DNA of 6,835 nucleotides from an uncultured Caryophanales bacterium. GTDB lineage: Bacteria; Bacillota_I; Bacilli_A; RF39; UBA660. Position 1 is the first letter of the stretch, and the number at the start of each line of letters is the position of its first letter. The translations under genes were made by a program, and so were the position numbers. The notes beneath the pieces are model-generated. The model saw only the letters and a list, made by a program, of their open reading frames with translations. It made no database searches and was not told the DNA's origin. Location of the stretch: positions 1 through 6,835 of the forward strand of contig CAMSXY010000067.1 of assembly GCA_947065955.1 (NCBI GenBank), given 5' to 3'. This document shows, in pieces, positions 1 to 5,477 of this stretch.

Positions 1-744
1 TGCATACAGATTCTGTAAAGAGGAGGGACTAAGCGTCCATTCATCTATTCCTACTTTTAACCAATTTGTATTTGTACAAACCGAATTATCATAATTATTT
101 AATGACTGTCCATTTTTATAGCAATGGCTACTTGCATACCCATAGTCCGATATACTCATAAGCCCGATAAAACCTGTTGTGGTTAAAGAAGACGAACTTG
201 CCCCCTTCAAACTTTCCTCATATCCATACATGGCATTTGTAGTAACATCAGGTATACTATAGCCTCCTATTCTCCAGGTTGCATTCTCTATCATATTTTT
301 GCTTGTTGATTCTAAACTATTATAATAAGTGGTATTCAAATAATGATACAAGCTACTTTTTTCCCAATCATTCCTTTCTATGTCATTCCATTCATAATCC
401 CCAATAGATTCGTTTCTTATAATTTTCATCTTTCCATCAAAAATTCCAATCATTCTCCAAAGTTCTCCATTAAAACTTACATAATTATTGGGATTTAATC
501 CTGTATAACGAACTCCATTTTCAACAATAATATGACCTGTTGGTGTATTTTCTTTGGTTAAAGTATAAAGTTCTTCGATTGCTTCTTGTACATTGGTTAC
601 ATTGGATAAGGAATGAGTATAGGATACCTCTTTACTAGCTATTGTCATGGCTGTTGCAACGCCTATGCTTCCTAACGATAACCCTATAAAAATTCCAAAA
701 ATTAGTTTTGTATTTTTTTTAAATAAATTCAATGCTTTTTTCAT
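1..744 (-). CDS. Exported DUF6273-like protein, paralogue 1 (C-terminus beyond the window)
   Basis: This is an open frame of 248 codons running off the left edge, so the C-terminus is missing; by comparison with the neighbour at 1001-1870 about 45 residues are absent. The ATG at 744 has AGGAGAG (754-760) nine bases upstream. Residues 1-15 are Lys-rich, a hydrophobic segment spans about 13-32, and A-T-A near 30-32 could be a signal peptidase site, so the protein is probably exported or membrane-anchored. Next come an NVQEAIEELY helix (about 51-60), a core with GVRYTGLNPNNYV and LWRMIGIFDG (about 77-104), and a DYGYASSHC...C...NWL segment with Cys208 and Cys223, a likely disulfide. The layout resembles the DUF6273-type surface proteins common in Firmicutes; that assignment is from memory of the motif pattern. 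Function is unknown. It is closely similar to the next gene along its whole visible length, so the two are tandem duplicates. Confidence 0.85.
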   Translation of the reverse strand, partial: MKKALNLFKKNTKLIFGIFIGLSLGSIGVATAMTIASKEVSYTHSLSNVTNVQEAIEELYTLTKENTPTGHIIVENGVRYTGLNPNNYVSFNGELWRMIGIFDGKMKIIRNESIGDYEWNDIERNDWEKSSLYHYLNTTYYNSLESTSKNMIENATWRIGGYSIPDVTTNAMYGYEESLKGASSSSLTTTGFIGLMSISDYGYASSHCYKNGQSLNNYDNSVCTNTNWLKVGIDEWTLSPSSLQNLYA

Positions 745-753
745 TTTAATTTT

Positions 754-760
754 CTCTCCT
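754..760 (-). promoter_or_regulatory. Ribosome binding site of paralogue 1
   Basis: AGGAGAG on the minus strand lies nine bases before the ATG at 744. It fixes the start of this gene, which begins MKKALN. Confidence 0.75.
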
Positions 761-823
761 ATAACTTTTAAAAATATTTTCTTAATTCTGGTTGGTTTCT
801 ATTTTCATGGAAGTTTTTGTTTG

Positions 824-834
824 ATATTATCATG
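824..834 (-). promoter_or_regulatory. Possible extended -10 promoter of paralogue 1
   Basis: The minus strand reads CATGATAATAT, a TGn-TAATAT extended -10. No convincing -35 box was found. If used, it gives a leader of roughly 70 nt before the ATG at 744. It sits at the position, relative to the upstream hairpin, where the second paralogue has TATGATAAAGT, which supports it. The rest of the 745-1000 spacer is AT-rich and shows no gene. Confidence 0.4.
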
Positions 835-867
835 TTAGTATAAAATGCTTAGGAAAAAAAGAGCATA

Positions 868-900
868 AAAAAAACATAATTTTTAAAACTATGTCTTTTT
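868..900 (-). terminator. A/T-rich hairpin between the paralogues (probable terminator of the 1001-1870 gene)
   Basis: Arms 868-878 and 890-900 pair over 11 bp with an 11-nt loop. The one mismatch on the plus strand (873/895) becomes a G-U wobble in minus-strand RNA, so the hairpin fits a minus transcript better. The 3' arm ends in a run of eight U. The stem has only one G-C pair, so it is weak. It lies about 100 nt after the stop of the second paralogue and before the proposed promoter of the first, the right place for a terminator. A related hairpin stands at 1926-1958. Confidence 0.45.
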
Positions 901-1000
901 AAATACTAAATAACTTGTTTTTTCTTTAGATTATACTTTTAAAAATTTATATATTATCCCCTAAATATAAACTTTTTTCTTAGATAGCTTTTTAGTTTAT

Positions 1001-1870
1001 TTACTCTAAAATAAACGGATTTATTCTTGTCCCTGCTCCTTCTTTTATAGAAACTTCCGATTTTAAATATAAACTTGGTCTTACTGCAAGAGAACTTGTT
1101 ACATAATTAATATCTGGATTGGCATACCCATTTATAAAAAAAGCAACATTGGAAGTGTAAGAACTTGGAGTAATTGTCCATTCTGCTCCTTTTTTTAACC
1201 AGTTTGTATTGATACACAAACTATTACTGTAATTATTTAATTTCATTTTCTTATAACATTCACTACTCGCATAGCCATAATCCGATGCACTCATAAGTCC
1301 TATATAACCTGTTGCTTTGGTCACAGTAGAACTTGCTCCCTGTGTATTTTCTTCATACTCGTACATTTGCAAAGGGGTAATATCTGTCGATGTCCATCCC
1401 CCTATTCTCCAAGTGGCATTTTCTACCATACTTTTACTTATAGAATTTAAACTATTATAGTAAGTTGTATTCAAATAATTATATAAACTACTATTTTCCC
1501 AATCATTTATTTCAGTAGTATTCCATGCATAATTTCCGATGGGTTCTTCTTTTATTATTTTTATTCTTCCATCAAAAATTCCGATGATTCTCCATGATTC
1601 ATTATTAAATAGAACATAATTATTGGGATTCAGTCCTGTATATCGAACCCCATTTTCTACAATTATATATCCATTTGTTTCGTTTTCTTTGGTTAAAGTA
1701 TAAAGTTCCTCTATTGCTTCTTGTACATTTTTGACATTAGAGGATGTAGGAGTGTAAGATACATCCTTACTTTCGATTTTGTTTAATGCAAATACACCTA
1801 TTTTTGTAAAAGAAACTCCTATTAAAAAGGCAAGTACTACTTTTATATTTTTTCTAATAACCTTACTCAT
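1001..1870 (-). CDS. Exported DUF6273-like protein, paralogue 2 (complete)
   Basis: This encodes 289 residues from the ATG at 1870. An in-frame ATG at 1900 exists but lies inside a likely -10 box (1891-1901), while AGAGGTG at 1879-1885 is well placed for 1870. The start MSKVIRKN also aligns with the paralogue. A basic N-terminus and a hydrophobic stretch (about 9-28, ending V-F-A) suggest a signal peptide or anchor. Then come the NVQEAIEELYTLTKEN helix (about 48-63), GVRYTGLNPNNYV (about 74-86), WRIIGIFDG (93-101), DWENSSLYNYLNTTYYNSL (123-141), DYGYASSEC with Cys205 and Cys219, NWL, and WTITPSS. It closes with AVRPSLYLKSEVSI...G.GT..NPF.L. The RP-x-LYL ending is typical of DUF6273-like secreted proteins of Firmicutes (recognised by pattern only). 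No enzyme motif is visible; a surface or matrix role is a guess. Confidence 0.85.
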   Translation of the reverse strand: MSKVIRKNIKVVLAFLIGVSFTKIGVFALNKIESKDVSYTPTSSNVKNVQEAIEELYTLTKENETNGYIIVENGVRYTGLNPNNYVLFNNESWRIIGIFDGRIKIIKEEPIGNYAWNTTEINDWENSSLYNYLNTTYYNSLNSISKSMVENATWRIGGWTSTDITPLQMYEYEENTQGASSTVTKATGYIGLMSASDYGYASSECYKKMKLNNYSNSLCINTNWLKKGAEWTITPSSYTSNVAFFINGYANPDINYVTSSLAVRPSLYLKSEVSIKEGAGTRINPFILE

Positions 1871-1878
1871 TTTTTCTA

Positions 1879-1885
1879 CACCTCT
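1879..1885 (-). promoter_or_regulatory. Ribosome binding site deciding the start at 1870
   Basis: AGAGGTG on the minus strand ends eight bases before the ATG at 1870. It lies downstream of the alternative ATG at 1900 and so argues for the shorter, 289-residue product. Confidence 0.75.
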
Positions 1886-1890
1886 TTTGT

Positions 1891-1901
1891 ACTTTATCAT
1901 A
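1891..1901 (-). promoter_or_regulatory. Extended -10 promoter of paralogue 2
   Basis: TATGATAAAGT on the minus strand fits the Bacillus TRTGn extended -10 (TATG-a-TAAAGT). No clear -35 is present. Transcription would start about 14 nt before the ATG at 1870, giving a very short leader. The alternative ATG (1898-1900) is part of this element. Confidence 0.5.
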
Positions 1902-1925
1902 AAATATACCTTAAAAAAACTATAG

Positions 1926-1958
1926 AAAAAGACACTTTCTTTTCATTTGTGCCTTTTT
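1926..1958 (-). terminator. Hairpin with U tract upstream of paralogue 2
   Basis: Arms 1926-1935 and 1949-1958 pair over 10 bp around a 13-nt loop. In minus-strand RNA the stem is complete with one G-U wobble (1932/1952) and three G-C pairs, and the 3' arm ends in UUUUU. It looks like an intrinsic terminator reading on the minus strand, yet no minus-strand gene precedes it here. It lies upstream of the proposed promoter at 1891-1901. It resembles the hairpin at 868-900, and both are flanked by a nearly identical 14-base stretch (892-905 and 1950-1963, one difference). It may be a relic of a lost tandem copy, the end of a small RNA, or an attenuator. Confidence 0.5.
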
Positions 1959-2189
1959 AAATAAAGATCTTTAGCTTTTTTGTTTAACTTATAGCTTTTA
2001 TATTTCGTGAATAACTTTTACTTTTAAATAATTTTTAAATTTTTTAGAAATTATCCTATGATTTAAATTCCTCATTTCTATAACTTTTGAAAATTTCCTT
2101 CTATAACAAAAATCTCTTTTTCATTTTATGTTTATACTCTCTTTAATCCCATTCGATATTAAAAAAACATTAGAATTATAATCTACTAA
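1959..2189. other. AT-rich spacer with no recognisable gene
   Basis: This is most of the 433-base gap between the divergent genes starting at 1870 and 2304. No frame carries a plausible protein; the best small minus-strand ORF (2101-2124) has only seven codons before its stop. A 12-bp palindrome (1962-1973) and a minus-strand TATAAT (2175-2180) without a good -35 are present. A short minus-strand transcript from near 2165 ending at the 1926-1958 hairpin is possible but unsupported beyond this. Confidence 0.5.
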
Positions 2190-2217
2190 TTGTCATCAAA
2201 ACCCTTTATAATATAAA
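2190..2217 (+). promoter_or_regulatory. Sigma-A type promoter of the UPF0316 gene
   Basis: TTGTCA (2190-2195) and TATAAA (2212-2217) are 16 bp apart, close to the housekeeping consensus. An overlapping TATAAT (2207-2212) has a better sequence but only an 11-bp spacer from TTGTCA. Transcription would start near 2224, giving a leader of about 80 nt. The -10 lies inside the left arm of the palindrome at 2211-2240. Confidence 0.6.
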
Positions 2218-2240
2218 GAAAAAAATTTTTTTCTTTATAT
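2211..2240. repeat. Perfect 30-bp palindrome over the promoter and start region
   Basis: The half-site ATATAAAGAAAAAAA is followed directly by its exact reverse complement, with the centre between 2225 and 2226 and no spacer or mismatch. It covers the likely -10 and the predicted transcription start of the gene at 2304. As DNA it could be an operator for a dimeric repressor. As RNA only part would be transcribed, so an mRNA hairpin is less likely. The A/T composition raises the chance of a fortuitous inverted repeat, but 15 matching pairs in a row is long. Confidence 0.8.
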
Positions 2241-2303
2241 CGTTCTTTTTTTCAATAAAATAAAGCATTTTGGTTATTCTAATAAAAGAAAAAGAGGGAT
2301 TTC

Positions 2304-2819
2304 ATGAATTTATTTTTTTTATATATAGCTATCTTTTTAGCAAAAGTAATTGAAAATGCACTAGGTACTTTAAGACTCATTGTAGTTGCGAATGGAAAGA
2401 AAATACTAGGCGCTACCTTAAATGGAATTATTGCTATTCTGTGGGTTGCCACAACGGGCATTGTTGTTAAGGATATTCAAAAAGATCCTTTTAAAATAAT
2501 TATTTTTGCTCTTGGTTCGGCTCTTGGATCTTATATTGGAAGCTTGATAGAACAAAAAATGGCTCTTGGAAATAATATGCTTATAACGATTACAAAAAAA
2601 GAATGCGCGAAAAAAGTTATGGAAGAAATAAGAAAAATGGGATATGGTGTTACATCTATAGATGGCGAAGGAAAAGAAGAAGGAAAAAAAATTCTACTTA
2701 TTATGGTAAGTAGAAAAAAAAGAAAAGAAGTTGTATTAAAAATTAAGGAAATGGACTGTATGGCAATTATTATTGCAGAAAATGCTTTTACAATTCAAAG
2801 CAAAACCTACCCAAATTAA
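2304..2819 (+). CDS. UPF0316 membrane protein (YebE-type, DUF5698 plus DUF2179)
   Basis: This encodes 171 residues, about the family length. Three hydrophobic segments lie at about 3-20, 36-56 and 63-83, followed by a soluble domain at about 90-165. The N-terminal half carries the UPF0316 pattern TLRLIVVANGKK..GA..NGIIAILWV and GSALGSYIGSLIEQKMALG. The C-terminal half matches DUF2179, with GYGVTSIDGEG, a basic VSRKKRKEV patch and a D-x-x-A-I-I segment near 151-156. DUF2179 domains also end YitT-type membrane proteins. The function is unknown; a small-ligand-sensing or transport role has been supposed only by analogy. The ATG has AGAGGG (2293-2298) at suitable spacing. It is the only plus-strand gene in the window and appears monocistronic, with its own promoter (2190-2217), palindrome and terminator (2817-2841). 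Confidence 0.85.
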   Translation: MNLFFLYIAIFLAKVIENALGTLRLIVVANGKKILGATLNGIIAILWVATTGIVVKDIQKDPFKIIIFALGSALGSYIGSLIEQKMALGNNMLITITKKECAKKVMEEIRKMGYGVTSIDGEGKEEGKKILLIMVSRKKRKEVVLKIKEMDCMAIIIAENAFTIQSKTYPN

Positions 2820-2841
2820 AAGATTCCTAAGGAATCTTTTA
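2817..2841. terminator. Bidirectional intrinsic terminator containing both stop codons
   Basis: The arms 2817-2827 and 2831-2841 are perfectly complementary (11 bp) around a TAA loop. The A run on one side and T run on the other make it work in both directions. The plus-strand stop (TAA, 2817-2819) is the base of the left arm and the minus-strand stop (TAA from 2839-2841) is the base of the right arm. It separates the convergent UPF0316 and 115-residue genes. Confidence 0.85.
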
Positions 2842-3186
2842 TCTTGTCTTTGTAGTTTCTTCTTGAATGATAGAATTCTCTATATTCTCTATAAATGGTC
2901 CATTTTGAAGTTGTAATCCAAAAGGACTTTTTAAAAGAGTATCTCTTTCCTTTTTATAATCCACATTTAAGGTATTCTCATCTGAAGATCCATAAAGAAC
3001 TAAATCGGACATATATTCCATAGCTTGCGTAGCTTTTTCCAAAGGAACTTGCTTTTGAGAGCTCGCATACTTTCCGAGTAACGACATTAAAAATTCACCT
3101 GAATCAACAGATCGACCGTTTTGACTTGCAACACTTTGATAATTTAAAGTTTGATAATATTTTTCACATTGAGCTACACTATCCAT
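2839..3186 (-). CDS. Hypothetical soluble 115-residue protein
   Basis: I do not recognise this protein. It has no signal peptide or membrane segment. The N-terminal two thirds looks helical (EFLMSLLGKYA at about 31-41, EKATQAMEYMSDLVLYG at about 50-66); the remainder is polar and ends in a charged tail (EETTKTR). There is a single Cys at position 7 and no catalytic or metal-binding motif. Its ATG (3184-3186) overlaps the end of the upstream gene by 8 nt (3179-3186), with a G-rich stretch a few bases upstream as a weak ribosome site, so its translation is probably coupled to the gene before it. Such coupling suggests the two products are made together and perhaps bind each other; this is inference. 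Transcription ends at the hairpin at 2817-2841. Confidence 0.75.
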   Translation of the reverse strand: MDSVAQCEKYYQTLNYQSVASQNGRSVDSGEFLMSLLGKYASSQKQVPLEKATQAMEYMSDLVLYGSSDENTLNVDYKKERDTLLKSPFGLQLQNGPFIENIENSIIQEETTKTR

Positions 3187-3718
3187 TATGGACTACCCCC
3201 GTTTCTACTAATTTATCAGCTAACATCTTATAATTATTATTAAAATAAGACTCAAATAAAACTTCTGTACCAATTGTTATAGAAACTAAATTGGTATAAC
3301 TCGCTTCAGGATGAAAAAGAGATTTTTTCCCTTCGTTTCCTACTAAAAAATTGGCAAGTATTTCTGTATATCCAACATTTAAAATTTGAAAAATACCATT
3401 ATAATTAAAACCTGTGTAAGAATCGGTTGCTGTCATAATATTCAAAAGTTCAAACATCAAAAGATGCTTTGCATCATATTCTTCTAACTTCGATTCATTT
3501 AAATAAAGAACATTTTTTCGAAAATCATAAGAGGAAACAGATTGTGACACAAATTTATTTCCACGAATAATTTGTAATGTTTTTAATCGGCTTATTAAAT
3601 TATCTAATTTTACATTAGAAAACTTTTGATGAAAAATAGAAACCAATTCATAGATATTCGCTTTAATTCCATCAGTTAAATTTGGATTTTCTTTTAAAAC
3701 GGCCTGTACTTGCTCCAT
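3179..3718 (-). CDS. Hypothetical protein, possibly an inactive metallopeptidase-like fold
   Basis: This encodes 179 residues from the ATG at 3718. A GTG at 3727 is in frame, but AGGTG (3725-3729) is ideally placed for the ATG and overlaps the GTG. The N-terminal third is helical. Residues 85-93 read HLLMFELLN, followed by a GF (103-104), then ILNVGYTEILANFL (112-125), and near the end a TNLVSITIGTEVLFESYFNNN segment (142-162). This spacing recalls Firmicute zinc peptidase-like proteins with an HELxH helix, a GLNEGYTE helix and a closing Y-F-x-N-N block. Here the two zinc histidines would be Phe89 and Asn93, and the glutamate of LNEG would be Val115, so it is probably not a working zinc protease. 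There is no signal peptide. It heads a two-gene unit with the overlapping 115-residue gene. The assignment is my inference from motif layout, without a search. Confidence 0.75.
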   Translation of the reverse strand: MEQVQAVLKENPNLTDGIKANIYELVSIFHQKFSNVKLDNLISRLKTLQIIRGNKFVSQSVSSYDFRKNVLYLNESKLEEYDAKHLLMFELLNIMTATDSYTGFNYNGIFQILNVGYTEILANFLVGNEGKKSLFHPEASYTNLVSITIGTEVLFESYFNNNYKMLADKLVETGVVHNG

Positions 3719-3724
3719 CTTTAT

Positions 3725-3729
3725 CACCT
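3725..3729 (-). promoter_or_regulatory. Ribosome binding site deciding the start at 3718
   Basis: AGGTG lies six bases before the ATG at 3718. The upstream in-frame GTG (3725-3727) is part of this sequence and so is unlikely to be the start. Confidence 0.7.
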
Positions 3730-3736
3730 GATTTTT

Positions 3737-3747
3737 ATTTTATCATA
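3737..3747 (-). promoter_or_regulatory. Extended -10 promoter of the 3179-3718 gene
   Basis: TATGATAAAAT on the minus strand is a near-perfect TRTGn extended -10. The -35 region is weak. The expected start near 3730 would leave only about 12 nt of leader, just enough for the AGGTG ribosome site. The rest of the spacer back to gpmI (to 3818) shows a TTGTTAACAA palindrome (3791-3800) but no convincing terminator for gpmI. Confidence 0.55.
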
Positions 3748-3818
3748 TTTTCTCAATGAAATCTATAGCTTTTTTTAAAATTTTTATTATTTGTTAACAA
3801 GAAGAAAACTTTTGTATT

Positions 3819-5318
3819 CTACTTTTCTTTTATTAAAGAGTCTCCTGTCATTTCTTTTGGAATAGGAATTTTCATATACTTTAAAATAGTTGGTGCGATA
3901 TCCGCTAACTTTCCGTTTTCGAGTTTAATATCTTCCTTTGTAACAATAAAAGGAACCAAACTTGTTGTATGACTTGTAAGAATATGTTCTTCTTCATCTA
4001 ACATGTATTCGCAATTCCCATGATCGGCTACAATAAACAGTGTATAATCTGTTTCTTTAGCCTTTTGGTATATCTTTCCAAGACAAGTATCCATCGTTTC
4101 AATAGAGGTAATCGCTGCTTGTAAATTTCCAGTATGTCCAAGCATATCTCCATTTGCATAATTTAAAACAATTAAATCATAAGGAAAATTCATTTCTTGT
4201 AATAAAGTTTCTGTGATTTCTTTTGCACTCATATCAGGAGATAAATCATAAACAGAAACTTTTGGAGAAGGAATTAATATTCTTTTAGATCCTTTTAATT
4301 CTTCATCTTTAGCGCCATCAAAAAAATGGGTTACATGGGCATATTTTTCCGTTTCCGCAATTCGCAATTGTTTTTTTTCTAAAGAAGATAAATACTCCCC
4401 TAGTGTGTTTTCTAAATTTTGATGTTTATAAGCTGTAATGGCTTTTACCTGTTCGCTTACGGGCATCATAGTAACTACCATAAGATCTTGAAAGTTTTTA
4501 TGTTCAAACGCATCAAAAGAAGGATTGGTAAGGACGGTTAGTATTTCACGTAGACGATCTGGTCGATAATTAAACACCAAAACTCCATCATGGTTTTCTA
4601 TCGCACCTTTTTTATCTATTACAGTAGGTTCAATAAATTCATCATATATTCCCTTTTCGTAGCTACTTTTAAAAACATCTTCCACAGTTTGTTCTTTACC
4701 TTCTCCACAAAGAACATGGTAGGCTTTTTCAATACGATCGAAACGATTGTCACGATCCATTGCATAATAACGTCCTGAAAGGGTTGCGATTTTACCTATT
4801 GAAAGTTCTTTTAGTTTTTTTTCTAATATTTCTATATAGGAATATCCACAATCTGGTTTTGTATCACGACCATCCGTCCAAACGTGAATAAAAACATCTT
4901 TTACTCCTTTGTCTTTGCAAAGATCTAAAAGGGCCATTAAATGATCTATACTGGAGTGAATTCCACCATCGCTTAAAAGACCTAATAAATGTAATTTTGA
5001 ATGATTTTTTAATACATGGTCTATAACTTTTAAAAAGGCTTCTTTTTCAAAAAATTGTTTTGTTTTTATCTGTTCATTAATAAATTGAAGAGGTTGATAA
5101 ACAACACGACCTGCTCCTATATTCATATGTCCTACTTCACTATTTCCCATCTGTCCTTTTGGAAGACCTACACTCTCTCCACTTGCACAAAGATAACTAT
5201 GGGGATACTTTTCCCATAAAAGATCAAATGTTGGTTTTCTAGCTTGTAGAAAAGCATTTCCATGTGCATTTTCTCTTATACCTACACCATCTAAAATACA
5301 TAAAATAACTTTTTCCAT
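3819..5318 (-). CDS. gpmI: 2,3-bisphosphoglycerate-independent phosphoglycerate mutase
   Basis: This glycolytic and gluconeogenic cytoplasmic enzyme interconverts 3- and 2-phosphoglycerate with two Mn2+ ions and a phosphoserine intermediate. It has 499 residues, slightly shorter than the usual 505-515. All family landmarks are visible. They include metal ligand Asp10 in ILDGVGIRENAHGNA, the nucleophile Ser60 in GQMGNSEVGHMNIGAGR, His121, and DGRDT (149-153). SGRYYAMDRDNRFDR (181-195), NYRPDRLREI (250-259) and Lys325 in ETEKYAHVTHFF follow. The phosphatase-domain metal ligands are Asp391 and His395 (NGDMLGHTG), Asp432 and His433 (ADHGNCE), and His450 (TSHTT). The alkaline phosphatase-like domain is split around the transferase domain, as in the family. 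The ATG at 5318 has AGGTG (5326-5330) seven bases upstream. It is not next to pgk, tpiA or eno here and has its own -10 (5336-5346), so it is probably transcribed alone or reads into the 3179-3718 unit. Confidence 0.97.
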   Translation of the reverse strand: MEKVILCILDGVGIRENAHGNAFLQARKPTFDLLWEKYPHSYLCASGESVGLPKGQMGNSEVGHMNIGAGRVVYQPLQFINEQIKTKQFFEKEAFLKVIDHVLKNHSKLHLLGLLSDGGIHSSIDHLMALLDLCKDKGVKDVFIHVWTDGRDTKPDCGYSYIEILEKKLKELSIGKIATLSGRYYAMDRDNRFDRIEKAYHVLCGEGKEQTVEDVFKSSYEKGIYDEFIEPTVIDKKGAIENHDGVLVFNYRPDRLREILTVLTNPSFDAFEHKNFQDLMVVTMMPVSEQVKAITAYKHQNLENTLGEYLSSLEKKQLRIAETEKYAHVTHFFDGAKDEELKGSKRILIPSPKVSVYDLSPDMSAKEITETLLQEMNFPYDLIVLNYANGDMLGHTGNLQAAITSIETMDTCLGKIYQKAKETDYTLFIVADHGNCEYMLDEEEHILTSHTTSLVPFIVTKEDIKLENGKLADIAPTILKYMKIPIPKEMTGDSLIKEK

Positions 5319-5335
5319 CTATTATCACCTTATTT

Positions 5336-5346
5336 ATTGTATCATA
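5336..5346 (-). promoter_or_regulatory. Extended -10 promoter of gpmI
   Basis: TATGATACAAT on the minus strand is a TRTGn extended -10 (TATG-a-TACAAT). A TTGTTT 15 bp upstream is a weak -35 candidate. The implied leader is about 11-12 nt. Confidence 0.55.
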
Positions 5347-5417
5347 TTTTATTATAAAACAATCTATTTTTCTTTCTTTATAAAGTATTATTAAGTTTCA
5401 ATTTTCTATTTTATTTT

Positions 5418-5453
5418 ATATTAAAAGGATGATTTTCATCATCCTTTTAATAT
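5418..5453 (-). terminator. Strong terminator after the 5478-6071 gene
   Basis: The arms 5418-5433 and 5438-5453 are perfectly complementary over 16 bp around a 4-nt loop. In minus-strand RNA the core is GGAUGAU, a GAAA (GNRA-type) loop, AUCAUCC, then UUUU. It lies 24 nt after the stop of the 5478-6071 gene and insulates gpmI from it. The flanking A and T runs mean it could also act on plus-strand transcripts. Confidence 0.85.
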
Positions 5454-5477
5454 TTTTATTGAAATAATTTGTTTACT

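Noticed and set aside
647..838. Plus-strand ORF of 63 codons
   Set aside because: It lies antisense to the start and leader of paralogue 1, has no ribosome site, and its hydrophobic composition simply mirrors AT-rich DNA.
2101..2124. Minus-strand mini-ORF MKKRFLL, considered as a decayed signal-peptide gene or leader peptide
   Set aside because: It has seven codons with only a distant purine stretch upstream, and no continuing homology to the paralogues in any frame.
1959..2303. Riboswitch or structured RNA in the long divergent spacer
   Set aside because: No conserved riboswitch core or GC-containing multi-stem structure is visible; the only strong elements are the hairpin and the palindrome reported separately.
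2279..2461. Minus-strand ORF of 60 codons
   Set aside because: It is the antisense shadow of the UPF0316 gene, whose family match is clear on the other strand.
3791..3800. TTGTTAACAA palindrome as gpmI terminator or operator
   Set aside because: Ten A/T-rich bases with no loop and no adjoining T run are easily expected by chance here.
4590..4778. Plus-strand ORF of 62 codons
   Set aside because: It lies entirely antisense inside gpmI, which is intact.
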